Notes under the pieces: generated by a model
The model's input: only the letters and a program-made list of their open reading frames with translations
Database searches by the model: none
What the model was told of the DNA's origin: nothing
Assembly (NCBI RefSeq): GCF_005144715.1
Contig: NZ_SWKR01000002.1
Coordinates: forward strand, 2,485,668 to 2,549,667
Direction of reading: 5' to 3'
Source of the DNA: Sphingomonas baiyangensis
Lineage (GTDB): Bacteria > Pseudomonadota > Alphaproteobacteria > Sphingomonadales > Sphingomonadaceae
DNA: 64,000 nucleotides
In this document: piece after piece, positions 34,778-42,837 of the stretch
How the letters are laid out: each line of letters starts with the position of its first letter
Position numbering within the stretch: the stretch's first letter is position 1
Made by a program: the position numbers and the translations under genes

Positions 34778-35437
34778 ATGAACGAGATCGCCCATCCGCA
34801 GCCGGCGACGCGCCGCGCGCGTGCGCCGCGTCCGGCGCGCGCATTCTGGTGGCGCCAGTTACACCTGTGGCACTGGATCAGCTCGGCCGCGTCGCTGATC
34901 GGGCTCCTGCTGTTCGCGGCGACGGGCATCACGCTCAATCACGCCGCCGATATCGAAGCATCGCCGGTGGTGGTCGAGAAATCGGCGACGTTGCCGCCCG
35001 CACTGCTTCCGGCGATTGCGCCCGATGCCGCAGCCAACGGCAACCGCCCGCTGCCGCCCGAGGTCGCGCAGTGGGTCGCCCGCGAGTTCGACATCGCCAC
35101 GCGCGCACCGGCCGAATGGTCGGCCGACGAGGTATATCTGGCCGCACCCCGGCCGGGCGGGGACGGCTGGGTGGCGATCGACCGCGCCACTGGCGCCGTC
35201 ACCAGCGAGCGTACCGATCGCGGCTGGATCGCCTGGCTCAATGATCTGCACAAGGGGCGGAACAGTGGAGTGGTGTGGAGCTGGTTCATCGATATCTTCT
35301 CGGTCGCATGCTTCGTGTTCGCGCTGACGGGCCTTGCGCTGCTGTGGCTCCACTCGAAGCGCCGGCCGAGCACTTGGCCGCTGGTTGCCGCCGGCCTGAT
35401 CCTGCCCGCCATCCTCGCCATCTTCTTCATCCATTGA
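34778..35437 (+). CDS. PepSY-associated transmembrane protein
   Basis: 219 residues. It has a short basic cytoplasmic N-terminus, then helix 1 (about 36-55, ISSAASLIGLLLFAATGITL) flanked by LHLWHW and LNHA histidines. A periplasmic PepSY-like domain follows (about 60-150, with DEVYLAAPRPGGDGWVAIDRATGAV), then WLNDLHKGRN, a second hydrophobic helix (FIDIFSVACFVFALTGLALLWL) and a last one at the C-terminus. Conserved histidines near the helices suggest b-type haem binding and transmembrane electron transfer, as in PepSY iron reductases. An in-frame ATG at 34763 would add five residues. It is followed by the DUF2271 gene after eight bases. Confidence 0.85.
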   Translation: MNEIAHPQPATRRARAPRPARAFWWRQLHLWHWISSAASLIGLLLFAATGITLNHAADIEASPVVVEKSATLPPALLPAIAPDAAANGNRPLPPEVAQWVAREFDIATRAPAEWSADEVYLAAPRPGGDGWVAIDRATGAVTSERTDRGWIAWLNDLHKGRNSGVVWSWFIDIFSVACFVFALTGLALLWLHSKRRPSTWPLVAAGLILPAILAIFFIH

Positions 35438-35445
35438 GGGCCGCC

Positions 35446-35967
35446 ATGCCGCTTTCGTACCGTATCCTGATGACCGGCATTGCCGCTGCATCCTCTGCCG
35501 GCCCTGCCGCCGCGCAGACGATGCAGCTCGACGTCGCGATCCCGCGCCTCACCGTCGCCGAATATCATCGGCCCTATGTGGCGATCTGGCTCGAACAGCA
35601 GGGCGGCCCGGCGCGCACGCTGCAGATCTGGTACGATCACGACATGCCCAAGAACGAGGGCACCAAATGGCTGCGCGACGTGCGCCAGTGGTGGCGCGCC
35701 AGCGGGCGCGCACTCAAGTTGCCGGCCGACGGCGTGAGCGGCGCGACGCGTGCGCCGGGGCGCCATTCGGTATCGTTCGTCAATGGACGCGGGCCGCTCG
35801 GACGGCTGGCGCCGGGGCAATATGTGCTCGTCGTCGAGGCCGCGCGCGAAGTGGGCGGGCGCGAATTGCTGCGGCTGCCCTTCGCATGGCCGCCCAAGCC
35901 CGGCGTCGCCGCCACCGCGCGCGGTCAGAGCGAGCTCGGCGCCGCCACGCTCACCTTCAAGCGCTGA
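35446..35967 (+). CDS. DUF2271 exported protein with ApbE flavinylation motif
   Basis: 173 residues. A signal peptide (cleaved near AAAQT, about residue 24) precedes a single DUF2271 beta-sandwich domain (YHRPYVAIWLEQQGG, TLQIWYDHDMPKNEGTKWLRD). Residues 95-101 read DGVSGAT and fit the ApbE target motif Dxx(S/T)GA(S/T) exactly, so Thr101 is the predicted covalent FMN site. The FMN transferase is encoded two genes downstream. This points to a periplasmic flavoprotein that passes electrons with the PepSY membrane protein. The flavinylation call is an inference from motif and context. Confidence 0.85.
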   Translation: MPLSYRILMTGIAAASSAGPAAAQTMQLDVAIPRLTVAEYHRPYVAIWLEQQGGPARTLQIWYDHDMPKNEGTKWLRDVRQWWRASGRALKLPADGVSGATRAPGRHSVSFVNGRGPLGRLAPGQYVLVVEAAREVGGRELLRLPFAWPPKPGVAATARGQSELGAATLTFKR

Positions 35968-35981
35968 CAGGGGATACTCAC

Positions 35982-36803
35982 ATGCACAAGCAGTTCCGGC
36001 TGGGCCTGATTGCCGCCGCCGCCGCCATCGCCACGCTGCCCGCCACGCTCTCGGCACACCGGCTGTGGATGCTGCCGTCGATCACCGTGGTATCGAGCGA
36101 CGATGCGTGGGTGACGTTCGACGCCGCGGCATCGAACGACCTGTTCCACCCCGATCACCAGCCGCTGCGCGCGCCCCCCGCCGCCTTCGCGCCCGACGGA
36201 TCGGCCGCGAAGATCGAGAATTGGGCGACGGGGCGCTATCGCAGCACCTTCGACCTCCATCTGACGCAGCCGGGCACCTGGAAGGTGGCGATGGTCAATC
36301 AGGGCGTGATGGGCAGCTACACGCTGAACGGCGAGCAGAAGCGCCTGCCGCGCGGCACTGCGCTCGCCGAGCTCGCCGGGGCAGTGCCCGCCGGCGCGAC
36401 CGAGGTGAAGCTCACTGAGGTCGACAGCCGCAACGAGGTGTTCGTCACATCGGGCGCGCCGACGCAGACGGTGCTGACGCCTACCGGCAAGGGGCTGGAA
36501 CTGGTCGCCGCCTCGCACCCCAACGATCTCGTGGCGAGCGAAGCGGCGACATTCGGTTTCCTGGTCGACGGCAAGCCGGCGCCGGCCGGGCTTGACGTGC
36601 AGGTCATCCCCGGCGGCAAACGCTACCGCGACGACGAAGGCACGATCGCGCTCAAGACCGACGCGCAGGGGCAGGTGCGCATCGAATGGCCGGGCCCCGG
36701 CATGTACTGGCTGAACGTCAGCAGCGAGGGCCGCTCCACCGCGATCCCCGATGCCGCCCGGCGCATGGGCTACACCGCGACAATCGAAGTGCTGCCGGGC
36801 TGA
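35982..36803 (+). CDS. DUF4198 exported protein
   Basis: 273 residues. A signal peptide (MHKQFRLGLIAAAAAIATLP, cleaved near LSAHR) is followed by a two-part beta-sandwich typical of DUF4198: AHRLWMLPSITVVSSDDAWVTFDAA at the N-terminus and a C-terminal immunoglobulin-like part (GKPAPAGLDVQVIPGGKRY, GMYWLNVSSEG). The mature N-terminus starts with the His of SAHRLW, a position that often binds metal in related periplasmic proteins. Family function is unproven; members recur in PepSY/DUF2271/ApbE clusters and beside metal transporters. It is 14 bases after the DUF2271 gene and four before apbE. Confidence 0.85.
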   Translation: MHKQFRLGLIAAAAAIATLPATLSAHRLWMLPSITVVSSDDAWVTFDAAASNDLFHPDHQPLRAPPAAFAPDGSAAKIENWATGRYRSTFDLHLTQPGTWKVAMVNQGVMGSYTLNGEQKRLPRGTALAELAGAVPAGATEVKLTEVDSRNEVFVTSGAPTQTVLTPTGKGLELVAASHPNDLVASEAATFGFLVDGKPAPAGLDVQVIPGGKRYRDDEGTIALKTDAQGQVRIEWPGPGMYWLNVSSEGRSTAIPDAARRMGYTATIEVLPG

Positions 36804-36807
36804 GGCG

Positions 36808-37785
36808 ATGCGCGCCGCGCTGCCCGAGCGGATCGAATCGGCTGCCTTTCACCGCCGACGTCCCGACGCAGCGGTGGCACAGTTTGGCGGCGAGACGATG
36901 GGCACGAGTTGGTCTGCGCGGATCGTCGACGCTCCGGCCGGGATCGCCCCCGTCATCGAGGCGGCGCTGGCTTCGGTCATCGCGGCGATGAGCCAGTGGG
37001 AGCCCGAATCGGCGCTATCGCGCTTCAACCGGGCGCCGGCCGGTGCGTGGCAGGTGCTTCCCGCGCCGCTGCTTAGCGTGCTCGATGCGGCGCTCGCGCT
37101 GTGGCGGCGAAGCGGCGGGGCGTTCGACCCGGCGGCAGGCGTGGCGGCCGATCTGTGGGGGTTCGGCGCCGCCGGGCGCGTATCGACCCCGCCCGCCGAT
37201 GCGGCCATCGCCGCTGCGCTGGCACGATCGGGAGCCGGCGCCATCGAGCGCGACGGCGATTCCGCACGCCGCACTGCCGATGTCGCGCTCGACCTCTCGG
37301 GCATTGCGAAGGGCTATGCGGTGGACCTGCTGGCCGATGCGATCGCGGCAGCGGGCGCGCGGGACTTCCTCGTCGAGATCGGCGGCGAATATGTGGGGCG
37401 CGGCATCAAGCCCGACGGCCAGCCCTGGTGGGTGGCGCTGGAGACGCCACCGGGCCTCGTTCTCGAACCGCTGATGGTCGCGCTGCACGGGCAGGCGCTC
37501 GCAACTTCGGGCGATTATCGCCGGTTCGTGTCCGGCACGGACGGACGCCGGCTGGGCCACACGCTCGATCCGCGAACGGCGCGCCCCATCGAAAACGGCG
37601 TCGTGTCGACCAGCGTGCTCGCCGATACGTGCATGGCGGCCGATGGCTGGGCGACGACGCTCGGCGTGCTGGGGCCGGTGCGCGGCATCGCGCTGGCCGA
37701 TTCCGAGCGCTTGGCCGCGCGCATCGTCACCGCCGACGGCGCCGAATATCTGTCGCAACGCATGGCCGCGCTGATCGACGGATAG
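36808..37785 (+). CDS. apbE: FAD:protein FMN transferase
   Basis: 325 residues. It transfers FMN from FAD to a Thr or Ser in a Dxx(S/T)GA(S/T) motif of target proteins, with Mg2+. Signatures are FGGETMGTSWSARI, LDLSGIAKGYAVDLLADAI, FLVEIGGEYVGRG and the metal-binding DTCMAADGWATTLGVLG. A target motif lies in the DUF2271 protein two genes upstream. Unusually, no signal peptide or lipobox is visible at the N-terminus (MRAALPERIESAAF), whereas most ApbE proteins act in the periplasm. The start ATG follows the DUF4198 stop by four bases. Confidence 0.92.
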   Translation: MRAALPERIESAAFHRRRPDAAVAQFGGETMGTSWSARIVDAPAGIAPVIEAALASVIAAMSQWEPESALSRFNRAPAGAWQVLPAPLLSVLDAALALWRRSGGAFDPAAGVAADLWGFGAAGRVSTPPADAAIAAALARSGAGAIERDGDSARRTADVALDLSGIAKGYAVDLLADAIAAAGARDFLVEIGGEYVGRGIKPDGQPWWVALETPPGLVLEPLMVALHGQALATSGDYRRFVSGTDGRRLGHTLDPRTARPIENGVVSTSVLADTCMAADGWATTLGVLGPVRGIALADSERLAARIVTADGAEYLSQRMAALIDG

Positions 37786-37840
37786 CCGCGCGCCGCGAGG
37801 CTTCACGCGATGCTTACCATTGGCGCGCTAGACGGGCGGC

Positions 37841-39160
37841 GTGACCTATCACGATCGAAGCCTCGCGACGCCCGCCGTCGCCGATCCGCGGCCCCGCTCG
37901 GCGGTGTCGGGCGCCACCGGACTTGTCGGCCTTGCCGGGCTCGGCGCCTGGATCGTTTTCGCCAAGTCGATGGGCATGGACGGGCCCTATGCGGCGCTGA
38001 TGAACATCGTCGCCTGCGGCCTGCCGATGCTCGTCTGGGCGATCGCGGTCGACAAGGTGCATCGCAACGCCTCGACCGGCATCGACTGGTCGAACTCGCG
38101 CCCGTGGCGCGATACGCTCGACACCAGCCTCGCGCGGCTGGCGGGGCTGTGGATCACCTTCGGCGCGATCGCCGCGACCTATTTCATCGGCCGGTTCTTC
38201 CACGAAGGCGTGTTCAGCTTCGCGATGTGGTGCTTCGAGCGTGCGGCGCCGTGGCTGTTCCTCGCCTCGATCCCCTATGTGCTGCTGATCGACCGCTTCA
38301 CCACCGATCCGCGCGACGGCACCTGGCATCTGGGCGCCTGGGCGATGGGGCTCGACGAGCCGGTCGACCGCGCCGCGGTGGCGCGGCATGCCCGCGCCTG
38401 GGCAGTGAAGGCGTTCTTCCTCCCGTTCATGATCGGCATCGTGCCCGGCGCGTTCGGCGACTTCATCCGTACCGACCTCTCCGCCACGCTCGCCGATCCG
38501 GTGCGACTGGCGCTGACGCTCATCACCTTGATGTTCGTGATCGACATCGCGTTCGCCTGCGTCGGCTATCTGCTGACGCTGAAGCCGCTCGATGCGCATA
38601 TCCGCTCGGCCGAGCCGACGGTGGCGGGCTGGGTCGCGGCGCTGATCTGTTATCCGCCGTTCGCGCTGATGCGCTCGGGCGGCCCGCTCGACTATCATCC
38701 GGGCACCGCCGAATGGACCTTCTGGCTGGCTGGCTATCCTTCGATCGCCGCGGTGCTCGGCGCGGTGCTGGTGGCGCTGACCGCCATCTATGCCTGGGCG
38801 ACGGTCGCGTTCGGGCTGCGCTTCTCGAACCTCACGCATCGCGGCATCCTGACCAACGGGCCGTTCGCCTGGTCGCGCCACCCGGCCTATCTGAGCAAGA
38901 ACATCTTCTGGTGGCTTTCGACCATTCCGTTCCTGACCACCACCAACAGCCTGACCGATGCCGCGCGCAACACCGTGCTGATGGCAGTGGTGAGCGCCAT
39001 TTACTACTGGCGCGCCAAGACCGAGGAGCGGCACCTCTCGGCCGATCCCGATTACGTCGCCTATTGGCAGTGGATGGAACGCAACGCCCCCATCCCGCGC
39101 CTGTTCGCACGCCTCCGCGGCAGGCCCGCGCGGCTGCCCGAGGCGCTGGGCGCGATCTAG
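37841..39160 (+). CDS. Multi-pass membrane protein with ICMT-like methyltransferase domain
   Basis: 439 residues from a GTG at 37841. About ten hydrophobic segments are predicted. The C-terminal ~110 residues match the isoprenylcysteine carboxyl methyltransferase / phospholipid methyltransferase pattern: NGPFAWSRHPAYLSKNIFWW, then YYWRAKTEERHLSADPDYVAY. That region binds SAM and methylates a lipid-like or thiol substrate. The N-terminal two thirds carries further membrane helices and no motif I recognise. Bacterial substrates of this family are mostly unknown. It starts 55 bases after apbE and may be transcribed with it. Confidence 0.8.
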   Translation: MTYHDRSLATPAVADPRPRSAVSGATGLVGLAGLGAWIVFAKSMGMDGPYAALMNIVACGLPMLVWAIAVDKVHRNASTGIDWSNSRPWRDTLDTSLARLAGLWITFGAIAATYFIGRFFHEGVFSFAMWCFERAAPWLFLASIPYVLLIDRFTTDPRDGTWHLGAWAMGLDEPVDRAAVARHARAWAVKAFFLPFMIGIVPGAFGDFIRTDLSATLADPVRLALTLITLMFVIDIAFACVGYLLTLKPLDAHIRSAEPTVAGWVAALICYPPFALMRSGGPLDYHPGTAEWTFWLAGYPSIAAVLGAVLVALTAIYAWATVAFGLRFSNLTHRGILTNGPFAWSRHPAYLSKNIFWWLSTIPFLTTTNSLTDAARNTVLMAVVSAIYYWRAKTEERHLSADPDYVAYWQWMERNAPIPRLFARLRGRPARLPEALGAI

Positions 39161-40530
39161 AACCGGTTCTCGCTGTAGATCGCGCAGGCGTCGCCATCCC
39201 ATTGGCGGTGATAGCGATCGAGCAGGTGCTGCGCGGGCACCTTGCCGCTGCGCACGATCTCGCGCAGCGGATCGAGGAATCCCGTCTCGTCCTCGCCCGC
39301 GCCGTTGCGCCGTGCGCGCGCCGCCAGCCCGCGATGCGCGATGTCGAGTACCTCGCCGGCGATGTCGCGCAGCCGCCCGCCGCCGGGCAGCGGGGCGTCG
39401 AGCGCGAGCCGGGGCACGTCGTTGCGCAGCGCCTCGCGATCGGCCATCGACCAGCCCTGGACCAGATCCCACGCGGCATCGAGCGCGCCCTGATCGTACA
39501 GCAGCCCTACCCAGAACGCCGGCAGCGCGCAGATGCGGCCCCATGGCCCGCCATCGGCGCCGCGCATCTCGAGGAAGGTTTTGAGCCGCACTTCGGGAAA
39601 GGCGGTCGAGAGGTGATCGGCCCAGTCGTCGATCGTCGGCTTCTCGCCGGGCAGCACTGCGAGTTCGCCGCGCAGGAAATCGCGGAAGCTCAGGCCCGCG
39701 GCATCGATATAGCGCCCTTCGCGATAGACGAAGTACATCGGCACATCGAGCGCATATTCGGCATAGCGCTCATAGCCGAAGCCGTCCTCGAACACGAAGG
39801 GGAGCATGCCGGTGCGGTGCGGATCGGTGTCCGACCAGATATGGCTGCGATAGGAAAGCATGCCGTTGGGCTGCTTCTCGGTCAGCGGTGAATTGGCGAA
39901 CAATGCGGTCGCCAGCGGTTGCAGCGCCAGCCCGACGCGGAACTTCTGCACCATGTCGGCTTCGCTCGCATAATCGAGGTTCACCTGGATGGTGCAGGTG
40001 CGCAGCATCATGTCGAGCCCGAGATTGCCGACGCGCGGCATGTGCGCGAGCATGATCGCATAACGGCCCTTGGGCATCACCGGCAGATCGCTGCGCGCCT
40101 TGTCGGGCCACATGCCGAGGCCGAGAAAGCCAAGGCCGAGCTTCTCGCCGACCGCCTTCACCTGCTCGAGATGGCGGCCCGTCTCGGCGCAGGTCTGGTG
40201 CAGATTTTCGAGCGGCGCGCCCGACAGTTCGAGTTGGCCGGCGGGTTCGAGGCTGACGGTGCCGTCGGGGCCGGCAAGCGCGATGACCTTTCCGCCTTCC
40301 TCGACCGGCGTCCAGCCATAGGGCACGAGCGCCATCAGGAGGTCGCGGATGCCGCCGGGCTCGTCATAGGAAGGCGCGCGGCAATCGGCGGTGCGATAGA
40401 CGAACTTCTCGTGCTCGGTGCCGATGCGCCAGCGGTCGGGCGTCTTCTCGCCCTGCGCGAAATAGTCGATAAGCTGCGAGCGGTGCTCGATCACCGGCGA
40501 GTTGCTGACCGAAACCGTCTTGGTGCTCAT
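39157..40530 (-). CDS. gshA: Glutamate-cysteine ligase
   Basis: 457 residues, of the plant/alphaproteobacterial type. It makes gamma-glutamylcysteine, the first step of glutathione synthesis. Family segments are HRSQLIDYFAQGEKTPDRWRIGTEHEKFVY, LELSGAPLENLHQTC, MLAHMPRVGNLGLDMMLRTCTIQVNLDY and MYFVYREGRYIDAAGLSFRDF. The ending RYHRQWDGDACAIYSENRF is conserved. Its stop overlaps the ICMT-like gene's stop by four bases (convergent). The rsmE stop is 56 bases upstream on the same strand, so the two may be co-transcribed. Confidence 0.94.
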   Translation of the reverse strand: MSTKTVSVSNSPVIEHRSQLIDYFAQGEKTPDRWRIGTEHEKFVYRTADCRAPSYDEPGGIRDLLMALVPYGWTPVEEGGKVIALAGPDGTVSLEPAGQLELSGAPLENLHQTCAETGRHLEQVKAVGEKLGLGFLGLGMWPDKARSDLPVMPKGRYAIMLAHMPRVGNLGLDMMLRTCTIQVNLDYASEADMVQKFRVGLALQPLATALFANSPLTEKQPNGMLSYRSHIWSDTDPHRTGMLPFVFEDGFGYERYAEYALDVPMYFVYREGRYIDAAGLSFRDFLRGELAVLPGEKPTIDDWADHLSTAFPEVRLKTFLEMRGADGGPWGRICALPAFWVGLLYDQGALDAAWDLVQGWSMADREALRNDVPRLALDAPLPGGGRLRDIAGEVLDIAHRGLAARARRNGAGEDETGFLDPLREIVRSGKVPAQHLLDRYHRQWDGDACAIYSENRF

Positions 40531-40586
40531 CGCCGCGCCTTACGCCCGGCGAACGGGCGGCACAATGGGGTGAGAGATCTGCCGCC

Positions 40587-41330
40587 TTACCAGTCGCCGG
40601 CCGCCGCCATCCACAGCGCGCTCGCCGCTGCCGCTGCCGTCTCGGCGCGCAGGATGCGCGGGCCGAGCGTGATGCCGCGGGCCGCCGCGACGTTGCGGAT
40701 CGCTTCGCGCTCGTCGGGCGTGAAGCCGCCTTCGGGGCCGATCAGGATCGCCGCCGGGCCGGCATGCGCGCGCATCGCCTGCGCGGCGGGGGCGCCGCCC
40801 GTCTCGTCGGCGAAGAACAGCGCGCGCTCGGCGGGCCAGTGGCGCAGCAGCGCCGCGAGCTTCACGGGTTCGGCGAGCTCGGGCAACGCGGTGCGGCCGC
40901 ATTGCTCGGCCGCCTCGATCATATGCGCGCGCAGCCGGTCGGTGTTGAGCCGGTCGACGATCGTGCGCTGCGTCAGCACCGGCACCAGCCGCGCGACGCC
41001 CAGTTCGCACGCCTTTTCGGCCACCCAGTCGATACGTCCCTTGCGGATCGGCGCGACGCACAGCCACAGGTCGGGCACCGTTTCGCGGACGCGACGATGC
41101 TCGGTGATCTCGAGCGTGCAGTCGCGCTTGCGCACCTCGCGTGCCAGCGCCAGCCATTCGCCGCTCGCATCGTCGAACAGCAGCACCGGATCGCCCGCCT
41201 TCAGCCGCATCACCGAGACGAGATAATGCGCAGCGCCGCCATCGAGCCGGATCGCGGCGCCCATCGCGAGCGGCTGCTCGACGAAGACGCGCGGCGTCGA
41301 TGCGGGGGGCCAGGCAGGCGTGGCGGGCAT
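40587..41330 (-). CDS. rsmE: 16S rRNA (uracil-1498-N3)-methyltransferase
   Basis: 247 residues. A SPOUT-class SAM enzyme that methylates U1498 in the decoding region of 16S rRNA. The N-terminal PUA-like part (PRVFVEQPLAMGAAIRLDGGAAHYLVSVMRLKAGD) and the knotted SPOUT domain (KGRIDWVAEKACELGV, RLRAHMIEAAEQCGRTALPE, AAILIGPEGGFTPDE, LGPRILRAETAAAAA) are complete. Same strand as gshA, which follows it. Confidence 0.94.
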   Translation of the reverse strand: MPATPAWPPASTPRVFVEQPLAMGAAIRLDGGAAHYLVSVMRLKAGDPVLLFDDASGEWLALAREVRKRDCTLEITEHRRVRETVPDLWLCVAPIRKGRIDWVAEKACELGVARLVPVLTQRTIVDRLNTDRLRAHMIEAAEQCGRTALPELAEPVKLAALLRHWPAERALFFADETGGAPAAQAMRAHAGPAAILIGPEGGFTPDEREAIRNVAAARGITLGPRILRAETAAAAASALWMAAAGDW

Positions 41331-41371
41331 CGGCTGCGCCTATCCGAGTAGCACCGCGCCGTCGAGCGCGC

Positions 41372-41779
41372 TCAGCCGCGCACGCGCTTCCACACCTGCT
41401 CGCGGCAGCCGAAGCTGCCGAACAGGCAGCCGGTGCCGATCAGCGTGTCGCGATCGGCGAGCTCGATCGTACCTTCGAAGCTGCGCGCCAGATCGGGCAC
41501 ATAGACCTCGCCGTACCAGACGCCATCCTCGGGCTCGAAGCCTTCGAAGATGCGCGTGCCCACCAGCTTGGGCGTGCCGCCGCGCGCGGCATCGGCCTGC
41601 GCCTTGGCGTTCGCCCAGACGACGGTGCCGCACATCGCGCGGCCGCAACGCTCGGCGCGGATATGCACCGAATTGCTGCCATTGGCCCAGGTGCCCGACC
41701 AGTCGGGCGCGCGCTGCTGTGCCGCTGCGGGCGCTGCCGCCATGCCGAGCGCCAGCGCGCCGAACAGGATATTCCGCAT
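41372..41779 (-). CDS. DUF2147 exported protein
   Basis: 135 residues from ATG 41779. A signal peptide (MRNILFGALALGMAAAPAAA, cleaved before QQRAPD) is followed by the DUF2147 domain: DWSGTWANGSNSVHIRAERCG, MCGTVVWANAKAQADA, GVWYGEVYVPDLARSFEGTIELADRDTLIGTGCLFG. Four cysteines in the mature protein (CG, MCG, GCLFGSFGC) may form disulfides in the periplasm. The family is common in proteobacteria and has no defined function. Divergent from ubiA with a gap of 107 bases. Confidence 0.88.
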   Translation of the reverse strand: MRNILFGALALGMAAAPAAAQQRAPDWSGTWANGSNSVHIRAERCGRAMCGTVVWANAKAQADAARGGTPKLVGTRIFEGFEPEDGVWYGEVYVPDLARSFEGTIELADRDTLIGTGCLFGSFGCREQVWKRVRG

Positions 41780-41886
41780 CGAAACGACCTCATCCTTCTG
41801 GTATCGCTGAGGAATATAGGGGTGGCGATGCGCTGCTGCGAGTCCGCCCCCCTTGCCCGGCGCGGTCGAGCGGGTAGACCCCGCGC

Positions 41887-42828
41887 ATGACCGCTGCGCC
41901 CGACATCGTACCCGACAGCCAGCATCGCGGAATGGTAGGCCGCCTGCCGCCCCGGCTGCGTGCCTATGCACTGCTCGCGCGCTTCGACCGGCCGATCGGC
42001 TGGTGGCTGCTGTTCTGGCCGGGCGCCTGGGCGCTCGCGCTTGCGGGTACGTTGCCGGCGCGCTGGGACATGCTCGCCTGGTTCCTGCTCGGCAGCATCG
42101 CGATGCGCGGCGCCGGCTGCGTCTATAATGACATCGTCGATCGCGATCTCGACGCGCGCGTCGCGCGTACCGCTAGCCGCCCGGTGGCGAGCGGCGCGGT
42201 GTCGCTCAAGGCGGCTTGGGGCTGGCTGGTGCTGCTGTGCCTCGTGGGACTGGTCGTGCTGCTGCAACTGCGCTGGCAGGCACAGCTGGTGGCGCTCGCG
42301 AGCCTCGCGCTGGTGGCAGCGTACCCGTTCATGAAGCGCATCACCTGGTGGCCGCAGGCATGGCTCGGCATCGTCTTCACCTGGGCAGCGCCGGTTGCAT
42401 GGGTAGAGGCCGATCCGGGCACGCTGGCGCCGCTCGCCTTTCTCTATGCCGGCAGCATCGCCTGGGTGATCGGCTACGACACCATCTATGCGTTGCAGGA
42501 CATCGAGGACGACGCGCTGGTGGGCGTGCGATCGTCGGCGCGCGCGCTGGGGCGCGGCGTGCGCGGGGGCGTGGCGTTTTTCTATGCCGCGGCACTGCTG
42601 CTGTGGGCGACGGCGATCTGGCAGGTCTTTCCCGATGCGCTGGCACCCGCTGCGCTGCTGCCCGTGGCAGCGCATTTCGGCTGGCAGGTGGCGACGCTCG
42701 CCCCCGCCGACGGCGCCAATGCGCTCGCGCGCTTCCGTGCCAACCGCGTGGCGGGCCTGCTGATGTTTCTCGCCTGCCTCGTCGTCGGCAGTGCGGGTGC
42801 GATTGCGGGCGCGAGCTTCGCACCCTAA
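41887..42828 (+). CDS. ubiA: 4-hydroxybenzoate polyprenyltransferase
   Basis: 313 residues, about eight membrane helices. It attaches the polyprenyl tail to 4-hydroxybenzoate in ubiquinone synthesis. Both aspartate-rich prenyl-diphosphate motifs are present: NDIVDRDLDARVARTASRP near residue 80 and YALQDIEDDALVGVRSSA near residue 205. The start is the ATG at 41887; an in-frame Met at residue 16 is an alternative. With ubiG at 25694 it makes two ubiquinone genes in the window, not in one operon. pmbA starts 9 bases later. Confidence 0.94.
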   Translation: MTAAPDIVPDSQHRGMVGRLPPRLRAYALLARFDRPIGWWLLFWPGAWALALAGTLPARWDMLAWFLLGSIAMRGAGCVYNDIVDRDLDARVARTASRPVASGAVSLKAAWGWLVLLCLVGLVVLLQLRWQAQLVALASLALVAAYPFMKRITWWPQAWLGIVFTWAAPVAWVEADPGTLAPLAFLYAGSIAWVIGYDTIYALQDIEDDALVGVRSSARALGRGVRGGVAFFYAAALLLWATAIWQVFPDALAPAALLPVAAHFGWQVATLAPADGANALARFRANRVAGLLMFLACLVVGSAGAIAGASFAP

Positions 42829-42837
42829 CTGGCAGCG

